From NCBI RefSeq assembly GCF_014838715.1, contig NZ_CP061947.1:3286001-3350000 (forward strand): a stretch of DNA of 64,000 nucleotides. Reading direction: 5' to 3'. Source of the DNA: Algoriphagus sp. Y33. GTDB lineage: Bacteria > Bacteroidota > Bacteroidia > Cytophagales > Cyclobacteriaceae. The translations under genes were made by a program, and so were the position numbers. This document shows, piece by piece, positions 44,535 to 54,060 of this stretch. The number at the start of each line of letters is the position of its first letter. Within the stretch, counting starts at the first letter, position 1. The notes under the pieces were generated by a model. The model was not told the origin of the DNA. It made no database searches and worked only from the letters and a program-made list of their open reading frames with translations.

Positions 44535-46499
44535 TCAATTCCTTTCGTAGCCAAGCAGTCTCAATGCATTTACTACAACTACAATGGTAGAACCTTCATG
44601 AATCAATACAGCAACTCCAATAGATGCGAATCCAAAAATTGTAGCAGGTATTAAAAGTCCCACTACACCTAAACTGATCCACAGATTTTGTTTGATAATC
44701 CCTTTAGCCTTTCTACTCAGTCCAATTGCAAAAGGTAATATTTCCAACTTATCAGCCATTAAAGCTATATCGGCAGTCTCCAGAGCTACATCAGACCCTG
44801 CTGCCCCCATTGCAATACCAACAGTACTAGCTGCCATAGCCGGAGCATCATTCACCCCATCACCTACCATAGCTATCTTGGATTCTGACTGCTTTAATTG
44901 CTTGATAGCCTCAACCTTTTCTTCAGGCAACAGACTTCCTTTTGCCCCCGTCAGTCCAACCTCTTGGGCTATTGCATCTGCTACTTTCTGATTGTCCCCG
45001 CTGAGCATAATCATCTTTTTAATCCCAATTTCCTTGAGCGCCGCAAGGGTGGACTTTGCCGCAGCTCTTGGAGTATCCATTAACCCGATGATACCAATAT
45101 AAGTATCGTTTTTCCTCACCAGTATGGTTGTGTTCCCATTGGATTCCAAAGATTCTATTTTCTCGATAATTTCTTGTGAGGGTTTGTTATCATCCAGCGC
45201 TTCGTACAAATCCAGATTGCCAATATAAATTTTATCTGCTCCCACATTTGCCTTTATGCCCTTGCCAAGAACGGCTTCCAATGAATCCGCCTCTGGGATT
45301 TTCTTTCCTTCCATCCTTTCTTTACCGTCTCTCACCACGGCTTTCGCCAAGGGGTGATCACTTAGCCCTTCCACCGCAACTGCGGTTCCCAGCAACTCGT
45401 CTTCTGAAATACTATTCCATGCGATTACCACTGTGATTTTTGGTTTTCCCTCTGTCAAAGTTCCCGTTTTATCAAATGCAATTGCGGTTAGAACTCCCAA
45501 ATCTTCCAGTGGTCTTCCTCCCTTAATCAAAACTCCTTTTTTTGCTGCCCGGGCAACGCCACTCAATACCGCACTAGGTGTTGCAATTGCTAGCGCACAC
45601 GGACTTGCTGCCACCAAAACTGCCATTGCGCGATAAAAACTATCACTAAAAGGCTCATCCAACACCAAAAAGGCAAAGCACAGTAGTACTACCAATACCA
45701 GAACCGATGGGACAAAATACTTCTCAAATTTATCGGTCAGCAGCTGAGTGGGTGATTTCTGCGCTTTGGCTTCATTGACTAAGGTAATTAACCTGGAAAC
45801 AGTAGAGTCTTCTGCAATTTTCAACACCTTAATTTCCAAGGTGCCGTTTCCGTTGATCGTTCCTGAATATGCCCTGTTTTCCTGAGGCACATTATCTAGG
45901 GAAATATGCTGTTCATCCTGTTCTTTTATAGCTTCCTTGTCCACAGGTATACTTTCACCAGTAATAGGAGATTGGTCCACAGCACTACTTCCCTTTACAA
46001 TAACCCCATCTGCCGCAATTCTGGAATTAGGCTTAACAATGATGATATCATCGACCTCCAACTCTTCAATTCCCACTTCCACCGAACTGCCTTCAGTTTT
46101 CTTTAAGGCGGTTTTTGGTGCAAGAGCTGCAAGTGATTCAATGGACTTATGCGCTTTTCCCATAGCGTAATGTTCCAATGAATGCCCAAGACTAAATAGA
46201 AACAGCAACAATGCACCTTCTGCCCATTCTCCCAGGATCGCAGCACCTATGGCTGCGACCAACATGAGAAAATCAATTTCAAAACCTCCCTTTAATATGG
46301 TTTCTATCGCCTCTTTCGCGGTATAGAAGCCCCCAAAAAAATAGGCTCCTATATACATGGCAAGACTTACCCATTGAGGCACATCTTCTAAAAAACTCAG
46401 GCCAAACCCAATTCCCAAAAGAGCTCCACAGCAAATGGAGAAAATCAATTCACTATTCTTTCCGAATATCCCAGAGTGTTCCACTTTTTCCTGTTCCAT
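44535..46499 (-). CDS. Zn/Cd/Pb-exporting P-type ATPase (ZntA/CadA-like)
   Basis: A 654-aa P1B-type ATPase with the metal-site motif SPCALAIATPSA in TM6. DKTGTLTEG, TGES and [13 protein letters not shown] are intact. There is no N-terminal HMA domain; the first helices start near residue 20. The membrane Cys-Pro-Cys type with the CadA-like context predicts Zn(II)/Cd(II)/Pb(II) export from the cytoplasm. It lies between the adaptor and CDF genes in the same direction. Confidence 0.88.
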   Translation of the reverse strand: MEQEKVEHSGIFGKNSELIFSICCGALLGIGFGLSFLEDVPQWVSLAMYIGAYFFGGFYTAKEAIETILKGGFEIDFLMLVAAIGAAILGEWAEGALLLFLFSLGHSLEHYAMGKAHKSIESLAALAPKTALKKTEGSSVEVGIEELEVDDIIIVKPNSRIAADGVIVKGSSAVDQSPITGESIPVDKEAIKEQDEQHISLDNVPQENRAYSGTINGNGTLEIKVLKIAEDSTVSRLITLVNEAKAQKSPTQLLTDKFEKYFVPSVLVLVVLLCFAFLVLDEPFSDSFYRAMAVLVAASPCALAIATPSAVLSGVARAAKKGVLIKGGRPLEDLGVLTAIAFDKTGTLTEGKPKITVVIAWNSISEDELLGTAVAVEGLSDHPLAKAVVRDGKERMEGKKIPEADSLEAVLGKGIKANVGADKIYIGNLDLYEALDDNKPSQEIIEKIESLESNGNTTILVRKNDTYIGIIGLMDTPRAAAKSTLAALKEIGIKKMIMLSGDNQKVADAIAQEVGLTGAKGSLLPEEKVEAIKQLKQSESKIAMVGDGVNDAPAMAASTVGIAMGAAGSDVALETADIALMADKLEILPFAIGLSRKAKGIIKQNLWISLGVVGLLIPATIFGFASIGVAVLIHEGSTIVVVVNALRLLGYERN

Positions 46500-46546
46500 A
46501 GGTTTTCTATTTAAGTTTCATGTTAGTAGTGTTTTTCACAAAATGA

Positions 46547-47737
46547 TTAATGGTGCCCGCCTTCTTCTTCACTATTCTTTGCCTTTGAAAGTAAGGTAAA
46601 TGCTCCCTTTGTCACCAGTTTAATATCCTGATAGACAAGACTGGAATCCAAAAGGGTCACCTGCGTAAATCCGTCCTCCTTATTACCCATTTCTACTTCT
46701 ATCATTTCATAGTCATATGCGGGCTCTCCATTCTCGTCCCGTTGCCCCAAGTAAGAAAAAATGAAATGCTTCTCCCCAAATCTTACCACCGCATCATCTG
46801 GTGCTACCAAGACTTCTTCGCTTGCAGTTTCTATTTTTGCTGTCACATACATCCCTGGGAGCAAATCGGTGTTTTTACTGTCAAAATGCCCATGAACAGT
46901 CACCGACCTATCTTTTCGAACTCCCTTACCAACCAAAAACACATGGGCTTCTCTCCATTCATCATTCGTATTGGCGAGATTGAATTTGATGCGCTGATCT
47001 TTCTTGATTTTGGGGATGTCATTTTCATAGACAGAAAGCTCCACATGGAGATCATCTGAATTCGTTAAATCCATGATTACATCCTGTGGGTTTACATATT
47101 TGCCAATATTGGTATATACATCCAGCACAGCTCCAGCCACAGGAGAGTAAATATTCACGACAGATTTGATTTCCCCGGACTCCACTTTCTCCGGATCAAA
47201 GCCAATCATGGTCAACTTGGCTTTGGAGGTTCTGATTCTAGCTTCATTGGCCAGAAAATTACTTTTGGATTCTTCAAATGTCTTTCCGGATGCCACTTGC
47301 TCACTGTACAATTTCTCCTGGCGTTCATATTCAGACTTCAGATAAGAACTGTTTGCCAGGCTTTCCAAATAATCCTGTTGAAACTGAATGAATTCAGGAT
47401 TTTCTATTGTCACGAGTAGTTGGCCTTTTTTCACTTCATCCCCAGGAAGGAGTGTAGTATTCTTCACAAATCCCCCATAAGGCATTGTGATGGAAATATT
47501 ATTTTGAGGCGGAACGTCTATCACCCCGTTGACCATCAGTTCGCTGCCAATTTCCCTAAATTCCAGCTTGCCTAGCTCAATCCCGGTGACATCAAATTGT
47601 GCCTGACTCAGTTCGACCCTAGATTCATTTTCCTCATGATCCCCCTGAATTTCAATGCTGTCAACCTTAGACCCACAGGACGTGGCAATTCCAAGAACAA
47701 GTAATGTGAAGAGACTATTTATGATATATTTTTTCAT
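46547..47737 (-). CDS. czcB: CzcB-type periplasmic adaptor lipoprotein
   Basis: A 396-aa RND adaptor lipoprotein (lipobox ATSC at about residue 20). The barrel-sandwich hybrid part (LLPGDEVKKGQLLVTIENPE) is followed by coiled-coil helices and a beta-barrel. It lacks the metal-binding head and DUF3347 tail of the copper adaptor. The start at 47737 (MKKYIINS) is preferred: 14 upstream codons are translated repeat sequence, as at pepP. It follows the CzcA-CzcC fusion gene after about 110 bp. Confidence 0.88.
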   Translation of the reverse strand: MKKYIINSLFTLLVLGIATSCGSKVDSIEIQGDHEENESRVELSQAQFDVTGIELGKLEFREIGSELMVNGVIDVPPQNNISITMPYGGFVKNTTLLPGDEVKKGQLLVTIENPEFIQFQQDYLESLANSSYLKSEYERQEKLYSEQVASGKTFEESKSNFLANEARIRTSKAKLTMIGFDPEKVESGEIKSVVNIYSPVAGAVLDVYTNIGKYVNPQDVIMDLTNSDDLHVELSVYENDIPKIKKDQRIKFNLANTNDEWREAHVFLVGKGVRKDRSVTVHGHFDSKNTDLLPGMYVTAKIETASEEVLVAPDDAVVRFGEKHFIFSYLGQRDENGEPAYDYEMIEVEMGNKEDGFTQVTLLDSSLVYQDIKLVTKGAFTLLSKAKNSEEEGGHH

Positions 47738-47826
47738 CTGTTTATAGTTTGATTTGCTATGGTTATATGAATCTCGCATTCCTTAATCACCTTAGAATCT
47801 GACTTTTTATTCATGCTTGATTTCAT
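47738..47826 (-). repeat. single copy of the pepP-type repeat directly before czcB
   Basis: On the minus strand the 89-bp unit begins ATGAAATCAAGCATG, contains TGCGAGATTC and ends CTATAAACAG directly at the czcB ATG. The unit at 19093-19003 has ATGAAATCGAGCATG, TGCGAGATTC and TTATAAACAC directly at the pepP ATG. Both are therefore start-codon-to-start-codon units. This copy is inside the mobile island. Confidence 0.6.
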
Positions 47827-47847
47827 ATTATTTCCGTTTGATCGGTT

Positions 47848-50800
47848 TTAGTTGATACCCGATAAGAATTCGATTTGAATAAGTGTTTGATTGGATTTGT
47901 CCAGTAAATCCAGATAGTTGAAGTACACATTCAAGCTTCTATTGAGTCCTTGTGTGTATTCCACATAGCCAATTTCACCACTTTGGAAACCTCTCTGGGA
48001 TTGTTTTAGGATAAGCTCTGCTTGAGGAAGAGCACTATCTTCATAAAAATCCAAACTGGTCTGGAATTTTTGGTACTCGAGAAGTAAAGAGGTGAATCGG
48101 TTTTCGAGCTCAATGGTGAATGCTGTTTCTTGTTCCTCTGCTTCAGCAATTCGAATTGATTTTGATTTAATAATCGCTGATTGTGATTTCAAACTGAAAA
48201 TAGGAATGGCTAAACCCACCTGAAATCCATCAAAACGGTCTTTTGAGCTGTAAACTACGGGATCTCCAGACATCGTTTGACCTGGCCCATTGAAGGACTG
48301 ATTAAAATACCCTAGTTTGATGTCCGGCATCAACCGAGATTTTTCGACTGACTTTTCCTTTTCTGTAATGGCAATTTGCTGCTGAACCCAGGCTAATGTA
48401 GGGTTGTCGGCGATACTATTCTGGTCCAGAGAAAGCTGAGGTGAATTTTCCTTCAATTCTCCCATTTCAGGCTCAATCGTAACTTCTGCATTGATAAGCA
48501 TTGTCAACCGTTTGGTATTGATCTCCACATCGGCATTGTTCTGAGCTATCATAGCCTGGATCTCAGCCACCTGGGTCTCTGCGGTTGCCTTTTCCAAGAG
48601 ATTGGTTTCACCAGACTCAAACCTCAAGGAAGCTGCAGATGCAAACCGGTCATAAATACTGTCTTGCCTGGCAAGTAATTTCCCTTTTTCCCTTGCAGTC
48701 CACAACGCATACCAAGTGGATTTCACGGATCTGATCAATTCATTTTTACTCATCTCCACTGCCAACTCACCAGAAACTATTTTAGATTCAGCCAATCCAT
48801 TTTGTCGGCTATAGGTGGTCGGAAACTCAAAAGTCTGGGAAACCGAAAACCGGCTGTCGTTGGTGAAGGCACTGTTTGTTTGGCCATATTCCATGTCCAC
48901 AGCTGTTTTCCCAATATTCCAGCTTGCCCCTTTTAATGCCCGCTGTTGTTCCAATCTAAGTCCTTCAGCTTTGACACTTGGATTGTTTTCCAAAGCCAGT
49001 TCTATTGCCTGATCCAGGGAAGTAACATGCATTGGAGTTTGTGCATAGGAAGATAAATTTCCTAAGGCCAAGAATCCAATCACCAGTAACCCTACGGTGC
49101 CTTTGGGTCTTCTCAAACCTCTTTCGAAATAATAGTATAATATAGGTAATACAACCAAAGTCAGGATGGTGGCCGTGATCAGTCCACCAATCACTACGGT
49201 AGCCAGTGGTTTTTGAACTTCCGCTCCACTTGAAGATGAAAGCGCCATTGGCAAAAAGCCCAAAGATGCTACGGAAGCAGTCATAATTACGGGTCTTAAC
49301 CGGGTTCTAGTTCCCGAATAGATCCGTTCAAATATGTCCGTGACCCCTTCCTTTTTCAGATTGTTAAATTCAGCAATCAGAACTATACCATTAAGTACAG
49401 CTACGCCAAACAGTGCAATAAACCCAATTCCTGCAGATATACTAAAAGGCATTCCACGTAAGGTCAAAGCGAAAATCCCTCCGATGGCGGAAAGAGGGAT
49501 AGCCGTAAAGATCAAAATACTCTGTTTGATAGAACCGAATGTGAAGAACAGCAAGACAAAAATCAATAACAAAGCCAACGGAACTGCAATCCCCAGTCTG
49601 GCTTTTGCTTCAACCAAATTTTCGAATTGGCCTCCGAATGTCACAAAATAACCCGTTTCAAATGTTACAGCATTTTCAATTTTGGACTCTATTTCATTAA
49701 CTATGCTTTCTACATCCCGATTTCTCACATTGAATGCGACTACAATTCTCCGCTGGGTATCATCCCGCTGGATTTGATAGGGGCCTTCTTTTACTGAAAC
49801 TTCAGCTACTTGGTATAGCGGGATCTGCTCTCCGTTAGCCCGGGCGATAAAAAGATTCTGAACATCCTCAATATCATTTCTTTTAGTCTGATCGAGTCTT
49901 ATTACCAGATCAAACCGTTTTTCCCCCTCATAAACCTTCCCGGCTGAAGCACCTGCAAATGCTGCCTGTATAGACCGATTCACTTCTTTTATACTTAGTC
50001 CATATTTAGCCAGTTGAGCCCTTTTGTAATCAATGACTATCTGTGGCACTCCCGTCACTTCCTCTATATAAATATCTTCCGCTCCTTCTACACCTCGTGC
50101 TATCTGTCCTATCTGGTTGGCGTATTCAGATAGTTTTTCAAGGTCTTCTCCATAAATTTTGACAGCCACATCCTGACGCACCCCAGACATTAATTCATTG
50201 AAGCGCATTTGTATGGGTTGTTGAAATCCAAAGTTGACCCCTGGCAAAACTTCCAAAGCTTCAGACATCTTATTTGCCAAATCTTCCCTGTTGGTAGCTG
50301 AAGTCCACTCACTTTTATCCTTTAAGACAATCATCATATCCGCAGCTTCAACTGGCATGGGATCCGTTGGAATTTCACCTGCCCCGATTTTAGATACAAC
50401 TTCAACTACCTCTGGAAATTGGTCCAAAAGAATCTTCTCTGCCTGGGTTGTAGCCTTCATGGTATTCTGAAGGGAAGAACCAGTGACCACCCGCGTTTCC
50501 ACAGCAAAATCCCCCTCTTCCAGAGTAGGTATAAATTCTCCACCCATACGGGAAAAAACCCAACCTGAAACAATCAATAAAACCAAGGCTACACTAATGA
50601 CTATTCCCCTATGATGCATAGCCCATCGAATGGAAGGGTCGTAGAAGCGATGGAAAAATCCCATGATTTTATCAGAAATATTAGGCTTGTCACTGATCTT
50701 CTTGCTTAGAAAAAGTGCAGAGATCATGGGCACGTAAGTAAGCGAGAGTATAAATGCACCAAGAATAGCAAAAGCCACGGTCTGTGCCATTGGTCTGAAC

Positions 50801-52218
50801 ATCTTACCCTCAGTTCCAACCAATGCTAAAATTGGTAGATATACGATAAGAATTATAATCTCACCAAACGCAGCTGAATTTCGGATTTTACTTGCAGAAA
50901 GAAACACCTCTTCGTCCATCTCCAGCTGTGTCAGCTTTGTTTTCCTTTTCACCAAACCTAAATGATGCATGGTTGCCTCAACTATAATGACGGCTCCATC
51001 TACAATTAATCCAAAATCAATTGCCCCTAAACTCATCAGGTTACCAGACACCCCGAATAGATTCATGAGTGAGAAAGCAAAAAGCAGGGCAAGTGGAATT
51101 ACCGAAGCCACTATCAGCCCTGCTCTCAAATTGCCAAGCAAAAGCAGCAAAACAAAAATGACAATCAAGGCGCCCTCAATCAGATTTTTACTAACTGTGC
51201 CAATGGCATTGTCCACAAGTTTGGATCGATCCAAAAAAGGCTCTAAAGTCACCCCTTCGGGCAATGTTTCTTTAATTTCTTCGATTTTTGATTTGACGTT
51301 ATCAATAACCTCTGCCGAATTTTCACCTTTCAGCATCATTACAATCGCACTGACTACTTCACCTTCACCATTCCTGGTGGTAGACCCATAGCGCACAGCA
51401 TTACCAAGCTGTACTTTTGCGACATCTTTAATGAGAACTGGAATCCCATTTTCATTTACCCGTACGGGGATATTATTGATATCCTCAAAAGAACCTACCA
51501 AGCCTTCACTTCGAATAAATAAAGCAGTTAGATCCTTCTCAATATAGGCTCCACCGGTATTTTCATTATTATCTTCAAGCGCCTGGAAAATATCAGCAAT
51601 TGATACATTCAAAGATTTGAGCCGATCAGGCTCTATGGCGATTTCATATTGTTTGAGATACCCTCCAAAGCTGCTCACATCAGCTACCCCTGGCGTACCA
51701 AGTAGCTGCCTTCTGACTATCCAATCCTGAATAGTTCTAAGTTCACGTGCATCATATTTGTCTTCATAGCCAGGTTCTACACCAACTACATATTGGTAAA
51801 TTTCCCCTAACCCTGTGGTAATCGGAGCCATCCCCGGAGCTCCTATCCCCGGAGGTATTTGTTCTTTGACTTCGGACATGCGTTCATTTACCTGTTGTCT
51901 GGCCCAATAGACATCCACATTCTCCTTAAACACAATGGTAACAACTGACAACCCGAAACGCGAAAAGCTTCTGATTTCTTCAATGTCAGGAATAGTGGCC
52001 ATCGTGATTTCGATGGGAAATGTGATTAAACGCTCTACTTCTTCAGCCGCCAATGACGGGGAAGTAGTGATTACTTGTACTTGATTATTGGTAATATCAG
52101 GAACTGCATCAATGGGAAGTTGGGTAAGTGAATACCCGCCCACAATGACTAATCCTATGGTAAGTAGCCCGATTATCAGTTTATTTTTAACTGAGAACCG
52201 GATTATATTATCCAGCAT
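47848..52218 (-). CDS. czcA: CzcA RND pump fused to CzcC outer-membrane channel
   Basis: A 1456-aa protein. Residues 1 to about 1035 are a full CzcA-type pump: start PIDAVPDITNNQVQV, charged relay in TM4 (GAIDFGLIVDGAVI), and a second membrane block ending LPILYYYFERG. After a short basic stretch comes a hydrophobic segment (about 1042-1060) ending SSYAQ, like a signal peptide, then a TolC/CzcC-type OEP region (about 1065-1456). The pump must be in the inner membrane and the channel in the outer membrane, so cleavage at the internal signal peptide is likely. Substrates are probably Co/Zn/Cd. Confidence 0.9.
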   Translation of the reverse strand: MLDNIIRFSVKNKLIIGLLTIGLVIVGGYSLTQLPIDAVPDITNNQVQVITTSPSLAAEEVERLITFPIEITMATIPDIEEIRSFSRFGLSVVTIVFKENVDVYWARQQVNERMSEVKEQIPPGIGAPGMAPITTGLGEIYQYVVGVEPGYEDKYDARELRTIQDWIVRRQLLGTPGVADVSSFGGYLKQYEIAIEPDRLKSLNVSIADIFQALEDNNENTGGAYIEKDLTALFIRSEGLVGSFEDINNIPVRVNENGIPVLIKDVAKVQLGNAVRYGSTTRNGEGEVVSAIVMMLKGENSAEVIDNVKSKIEEIKETLPEGVTLEPFLDRSKLVDNAIGTVSKNLIEGALIVIFVLLLLLGNLRAGLIVASVIPLALLFAFSLMNLFGVSGNLMSLGAIDFGLIVDGAVIIVEATMHHLGLVKRKTKLTQLEMDEEVFLSASKIRNSAAFGEIIILIVYLPILALVGTEGKMFRPMAQTVAFAILGAFILSLTYVPMISALFLSKKISDKPNISDKIMGFFHRFYDPSIRWAMHHRGIVISVALVLLIVSGWVFSRMGGEFIPTLEEGDFAVETRVVTGSSLQNTMKATTQAEKILLDQFPEVVEVVSKIGAGEIPTDPMPVEAADMMIVLKDKSEWTSATNREDLANKMSEALEVLPGVNFGFQQPIQMRFNELMSGVRQDVAVKIYGEDLEKLSEYANQIGQIARGVEGAEDIYIEEVTGVPQIVIDYKRAQLAKYGLSIKEVNRSIQAAFAGASAGKVYEGEKRFDLVIRLDQTKRNDIEDVQNLFIARANGEQIPLYQVAEVSVKEGPYQIQRDDTQRRIVVAFNVRNRDVESIVNEIESKIENAVTFETGYFVTFGGQFENLVEAKARLGIAVPLALLLIFVLLFFTFGSIKQSILIFTAIPLSAIGGIFALTLRGMPFSISAGIGFIALFGVAVLNGIVLIAEFNNLKKEGVTDIFERIYSGTRTRLRPVIMTASVASLGFLPMALSSSSGAEVQKPLATVVIGGLITATILTLVVLPILYYYFERGLRRPKGTVGLLVIGFLALGNLSSYAQTPMHVTSLDQAIELALENNPSVKAEGLRLEQQRALKGASWNIGKTAVDMEYGQTNSAFTNDSRFSVSQTFEFPTTYSRQNGLAESKIVSGELAVEMSKNELIRSVKSTWYALWTAREKGKLLARQDSIYDRFASAASLRFESGETNLLEKATAETQVAEIQAMIAQNNADVEINTKRLTMLINAEVTIEPEMGELKENSPQLSLDQNSIADNPTLAWVQQQIAITEKEKSVEKSRLMPDIKLGYFNQSFNGPGQTMSGDPVVYSSKDRFDGFQVGLAIPIFSLKSQSAIIKSKSIRIAEAEEQETAFTIELENRFTSLLLEYQKFQTSLDFYEDSALPQAELILKQSQRGFQSGEIGYVEYTQGLNRSLNVYFNYLDLLDKSNQTLIQIEFLSGIN

Positions 52219-52350
52219 AAGGAATTAAGTTTTATGAATTAAAATGGAAGTGGGCAGATTTGCCCAAAGAAAAAAGCACTCACAGCAATCCTAAACAGGA
52301 ATATCAAGTATTCTGATCAGGATAAATTGCTACGAAATGAAATGAGGGAA

Positions 52351-52743
52351 TTAGCCCCGAGGAGGCTGAAAAAGTTCACCTAAAACCGGTGAGGTAAAAA
52401 GGAAATTATAATAGCTTTCTGCTTGTACCTTCTCAGTAAAAGACTGAGGTACTACAAATTCAGCAATGGAGGAGAAATAGATTGAAGGGTGGGAACAGGT
52501 ATGATTTCCGTGAAATGGTAAATTCTCATGATTTTCTTCGTCATGACCTGTATTATCATTCCCGTGATCTATGTAATCTTCAACGACGAAGTCTAATACT
52601 GAATCACCATGCTCCTTCTGATGCTCTCCAAAATGTAAAAACAAGAAGGGAAGCTTTTGTATCTGACAGCATAAATCCAAATTCATCGACAACATCCCCA
52701 AAAGGAGTAGCGCAATAAATGATTTATTTCCAAGCCGTTTCAT
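52351..52743 (-). CDS. small secreted His-rich protein, first gene of the zinc operon
   Basis: A 130-aa protein with a signal peptide (about 1-20). It holds a CC pair (about 25-26), a His/Asp/Glu-rich stretch (HGNDNTGHDEENHENLPFHG) and NHTCSHP, and ends PPRG. It holds the same place before a metal pump as the Cys-rich protein at 28764 does before cusA. A periplasmic zinc-binding role is inferred from composition. Family and function are not known to me. Confidence 0.6.
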   Translation of the reverse strand: MKRLGNKSFIALLLLGMLSMNLDLCCQIQKLPFLFLHFGEHQKEHGDSVLDFVVEDYIDHGNDNTGHDEENHENLPFHGNHTCSHPSIYFSSIAEFVVPQSFTEKVQAESYYNFLFTSPVLGELFQPPRG

Positions 52744-52748
52744 ATTTG

Positions 52749-52756
52749 CAAAGCTA
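52749..52756 (-). promoter_or_regulatory. TAnnTTTG -7 box 5 nt before the zinc operon start codon
   Basis: On the minus strand TAGCTTTG is a perfect match to the Bacteroidota -7 box, with a TTG 15 nt further upstream. It ends 5 nt before the ATG at 52743, the same spacing as at rlmD, so the message would be leaderless. The rest of the 229-bp gap to 52972 has no gene. Confidence 0.5.
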
Positions 52757-52972
52757 CAAAATAAAGTAGTGCAAGGCTATTGCAGAAAATTCTATAGTAA
52801 AATCCAAGTATCCTTTTGGGATGTTTTAATAAGCAGATGAGCATGAATTTCTGATTTGTTGTAAACTGGCTCCAATAGTTAGAAAAAGGGTGTTTCTGGA
52901 TTAAATCAACTGTCTATCTTTAGAGTTTTACTCCCACTTCTTCGAGGTAAAAAAAGCATAAGAATAGCCTAT

Positions 52973-53485
52973 TCAGTTATCACATACTTCACAGTCAGAT
53001 TTTCCGACAAGCTGATTTTTTTCATTGACCTGATATTTACAACAGATCCTGAATCTTTCCTTTAATATCTCCTTTGCCCTCCTAATCCTACCTTTGGTGG
53101 ATGCCAAACTGATCCCTAGAAGATTTGCAGTTTCCTGTTGGGACTTTCCTTCCAAATAGACCAGCTGGACAGGAGTTTGGTAAAGTTTAGGGAGCTCATC
53201 AATAAACCGGTCCAGACAACAGGGAGTTTCCACATTAGTCTCGGAAATTGGTTCCTCTACAGGCTGGGAATCACGTGAATTGAAATAGTTGGCTATTTCA
53301 TTTCTGGTAATCTGGAATAGCCAGCCCTTGAGTTTACTCCTGTCCTTTAGCTGATACTTTTTTTCATGGATTTTCAGGAAAGTAGTCTGTAGAATATCCT
53401 TTGTTGCCACCTCATCTTTCACCCTTTTTAGGATAAAGAAGAATAGGGTTGAATAATATTTCTGATAAATTTCTTCGGAATCCAT
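52973..53485 (-). CDS. ECF sigma factor (SigZ-like) with Cys-rich C-terminal tail
   Basis: A 170-aa sigma-70 family protein with region 2 (about 5-70, KDILQTTFLKIHEKKY and LKGWLFQITRNEIANYF) and region 4 (about 100-150, PVQLVYLEGKSQQETANLLGIS and TKGRIRRAKEIL). The tail after region 4 has CC, then CEVC (four Cys in about 20 residues), as in Zn- or redox-sensing SigZ-type sigma factors that need no anti-sigma. It is 38 bp downstream of a metallothionein-like gene and 230 bp from the zinc operon, so metal control of either is plausible. Confidence 0.82.
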   Translation of the reverse strand: MDSEEIYQKYYSTLFFFILKRVKDEVATKDILQTTFLKIHEKKYQLKDRSKLKGWLFQITRNEIANYFNSRDSQPVEEPISETNVETPCCLDRFIDELPKLYQTPVQLVYLEGKSQQETANLLGISLASTKGRIRRAKEILKERFRICCKYQVNEKNQLVGKSDCEVCDN

Positions 53486-53523
53486 AGATAGTAAATTAGA
53501 AATTAATCCTGAGATTGTTCCTT

Positions 53524-53640
53524 TTAATTACAGCAGGAGCAGGTTTCACAATTACATTTTTCACAGGGACAATTGCTCTTTGAGCAATCCACACAATTGC
53601 ATTGATCACAGGAACAGGATGTACAGGTACAAGAATTCAT
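53524..53640 (-). CDS. metallothionein-like 38-aa Cys-rich peptide
   Basis: This small gene starts ATG at 53640 and ends TAA at 53524. The 38 residues include 14 Cys in CxC and CxxC spacing (MNSCTCTSCSC opening, ETCSCCN end), and there are no hydrophobic or aromatic residues except one Val. Composition fits a metal-thiolate cluster protein that sequesters Zn, Cd or Cu in the cytoplasm. It shares strand and probably transcript with the sigma factor gene 38 bp downstream. I cannot place it in a named metallothionein class. Confidence 0.75.
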   Translation of the reverse strand: MNSCTCTSCSCDQCNCVDCSKSNCPCEKCNCETCSCCN

Positions 53641-53665
53641 ATTTTAATTGTTTTGGTTCACTTAG

Positions 53666-53693
53666 TAGACCAGAAAGTGGGGAAAAGGATACA
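53666..53693 (-). promoter_or_regulatory. possible ECF-type promoter of the metallothionein-sigma operon
   Basis: On the minus strand TGTATCC (53693-53687), a 16-nt spacer and GTCTA (53670-53666) lie 25 bp before the metallothionein ATG. GTCTA is a usual -10 core of ECF promoters, so the sigma factor may drive its own operon. The rest of the gap to 54060 is AT-rich; I see only a short TTCGTA-CAGTC-like repeat near 53820 and no gene. Confidence 0.4.
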
Positions 53694-54060
53694 TTTTTTA
53701 TAAATAATTTTTGGAAACCTTTTTCTCTCAAGGGTTGCGTCCTTCAAATTCAGTGACGCATACATCATTCAGGAATGTGTTCGAATGAAGACTGCCAAAA
53801 AATGATATTTCAGAATTCGTATGGTTCGTACAGTCCGTACCCCTGGAAATGTACGAGAAATACGAGGCAGAAATTCGAATCAATTCCAATGTATTTAATG
53901 AGGTTAAATATCACTCGAATTAAAAAGCGAAGACCGACATAATGGAAATAATAATATGATTCCATTTACGCTCAAAAAATTCTTTACTTTAGTCTATTAA
54001 GCCATTGAATGTAAACATTACTATTGCCCTATTCCCACATCGAATAATTAAGAGTGATTT

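Noticed and set aside
47738..47779. N-terminal extension of czcB (MRDSYNHSKSNYKQ)
   Set aside because: Repeat-derived codons; the lipoprotein signal starts at 47737.
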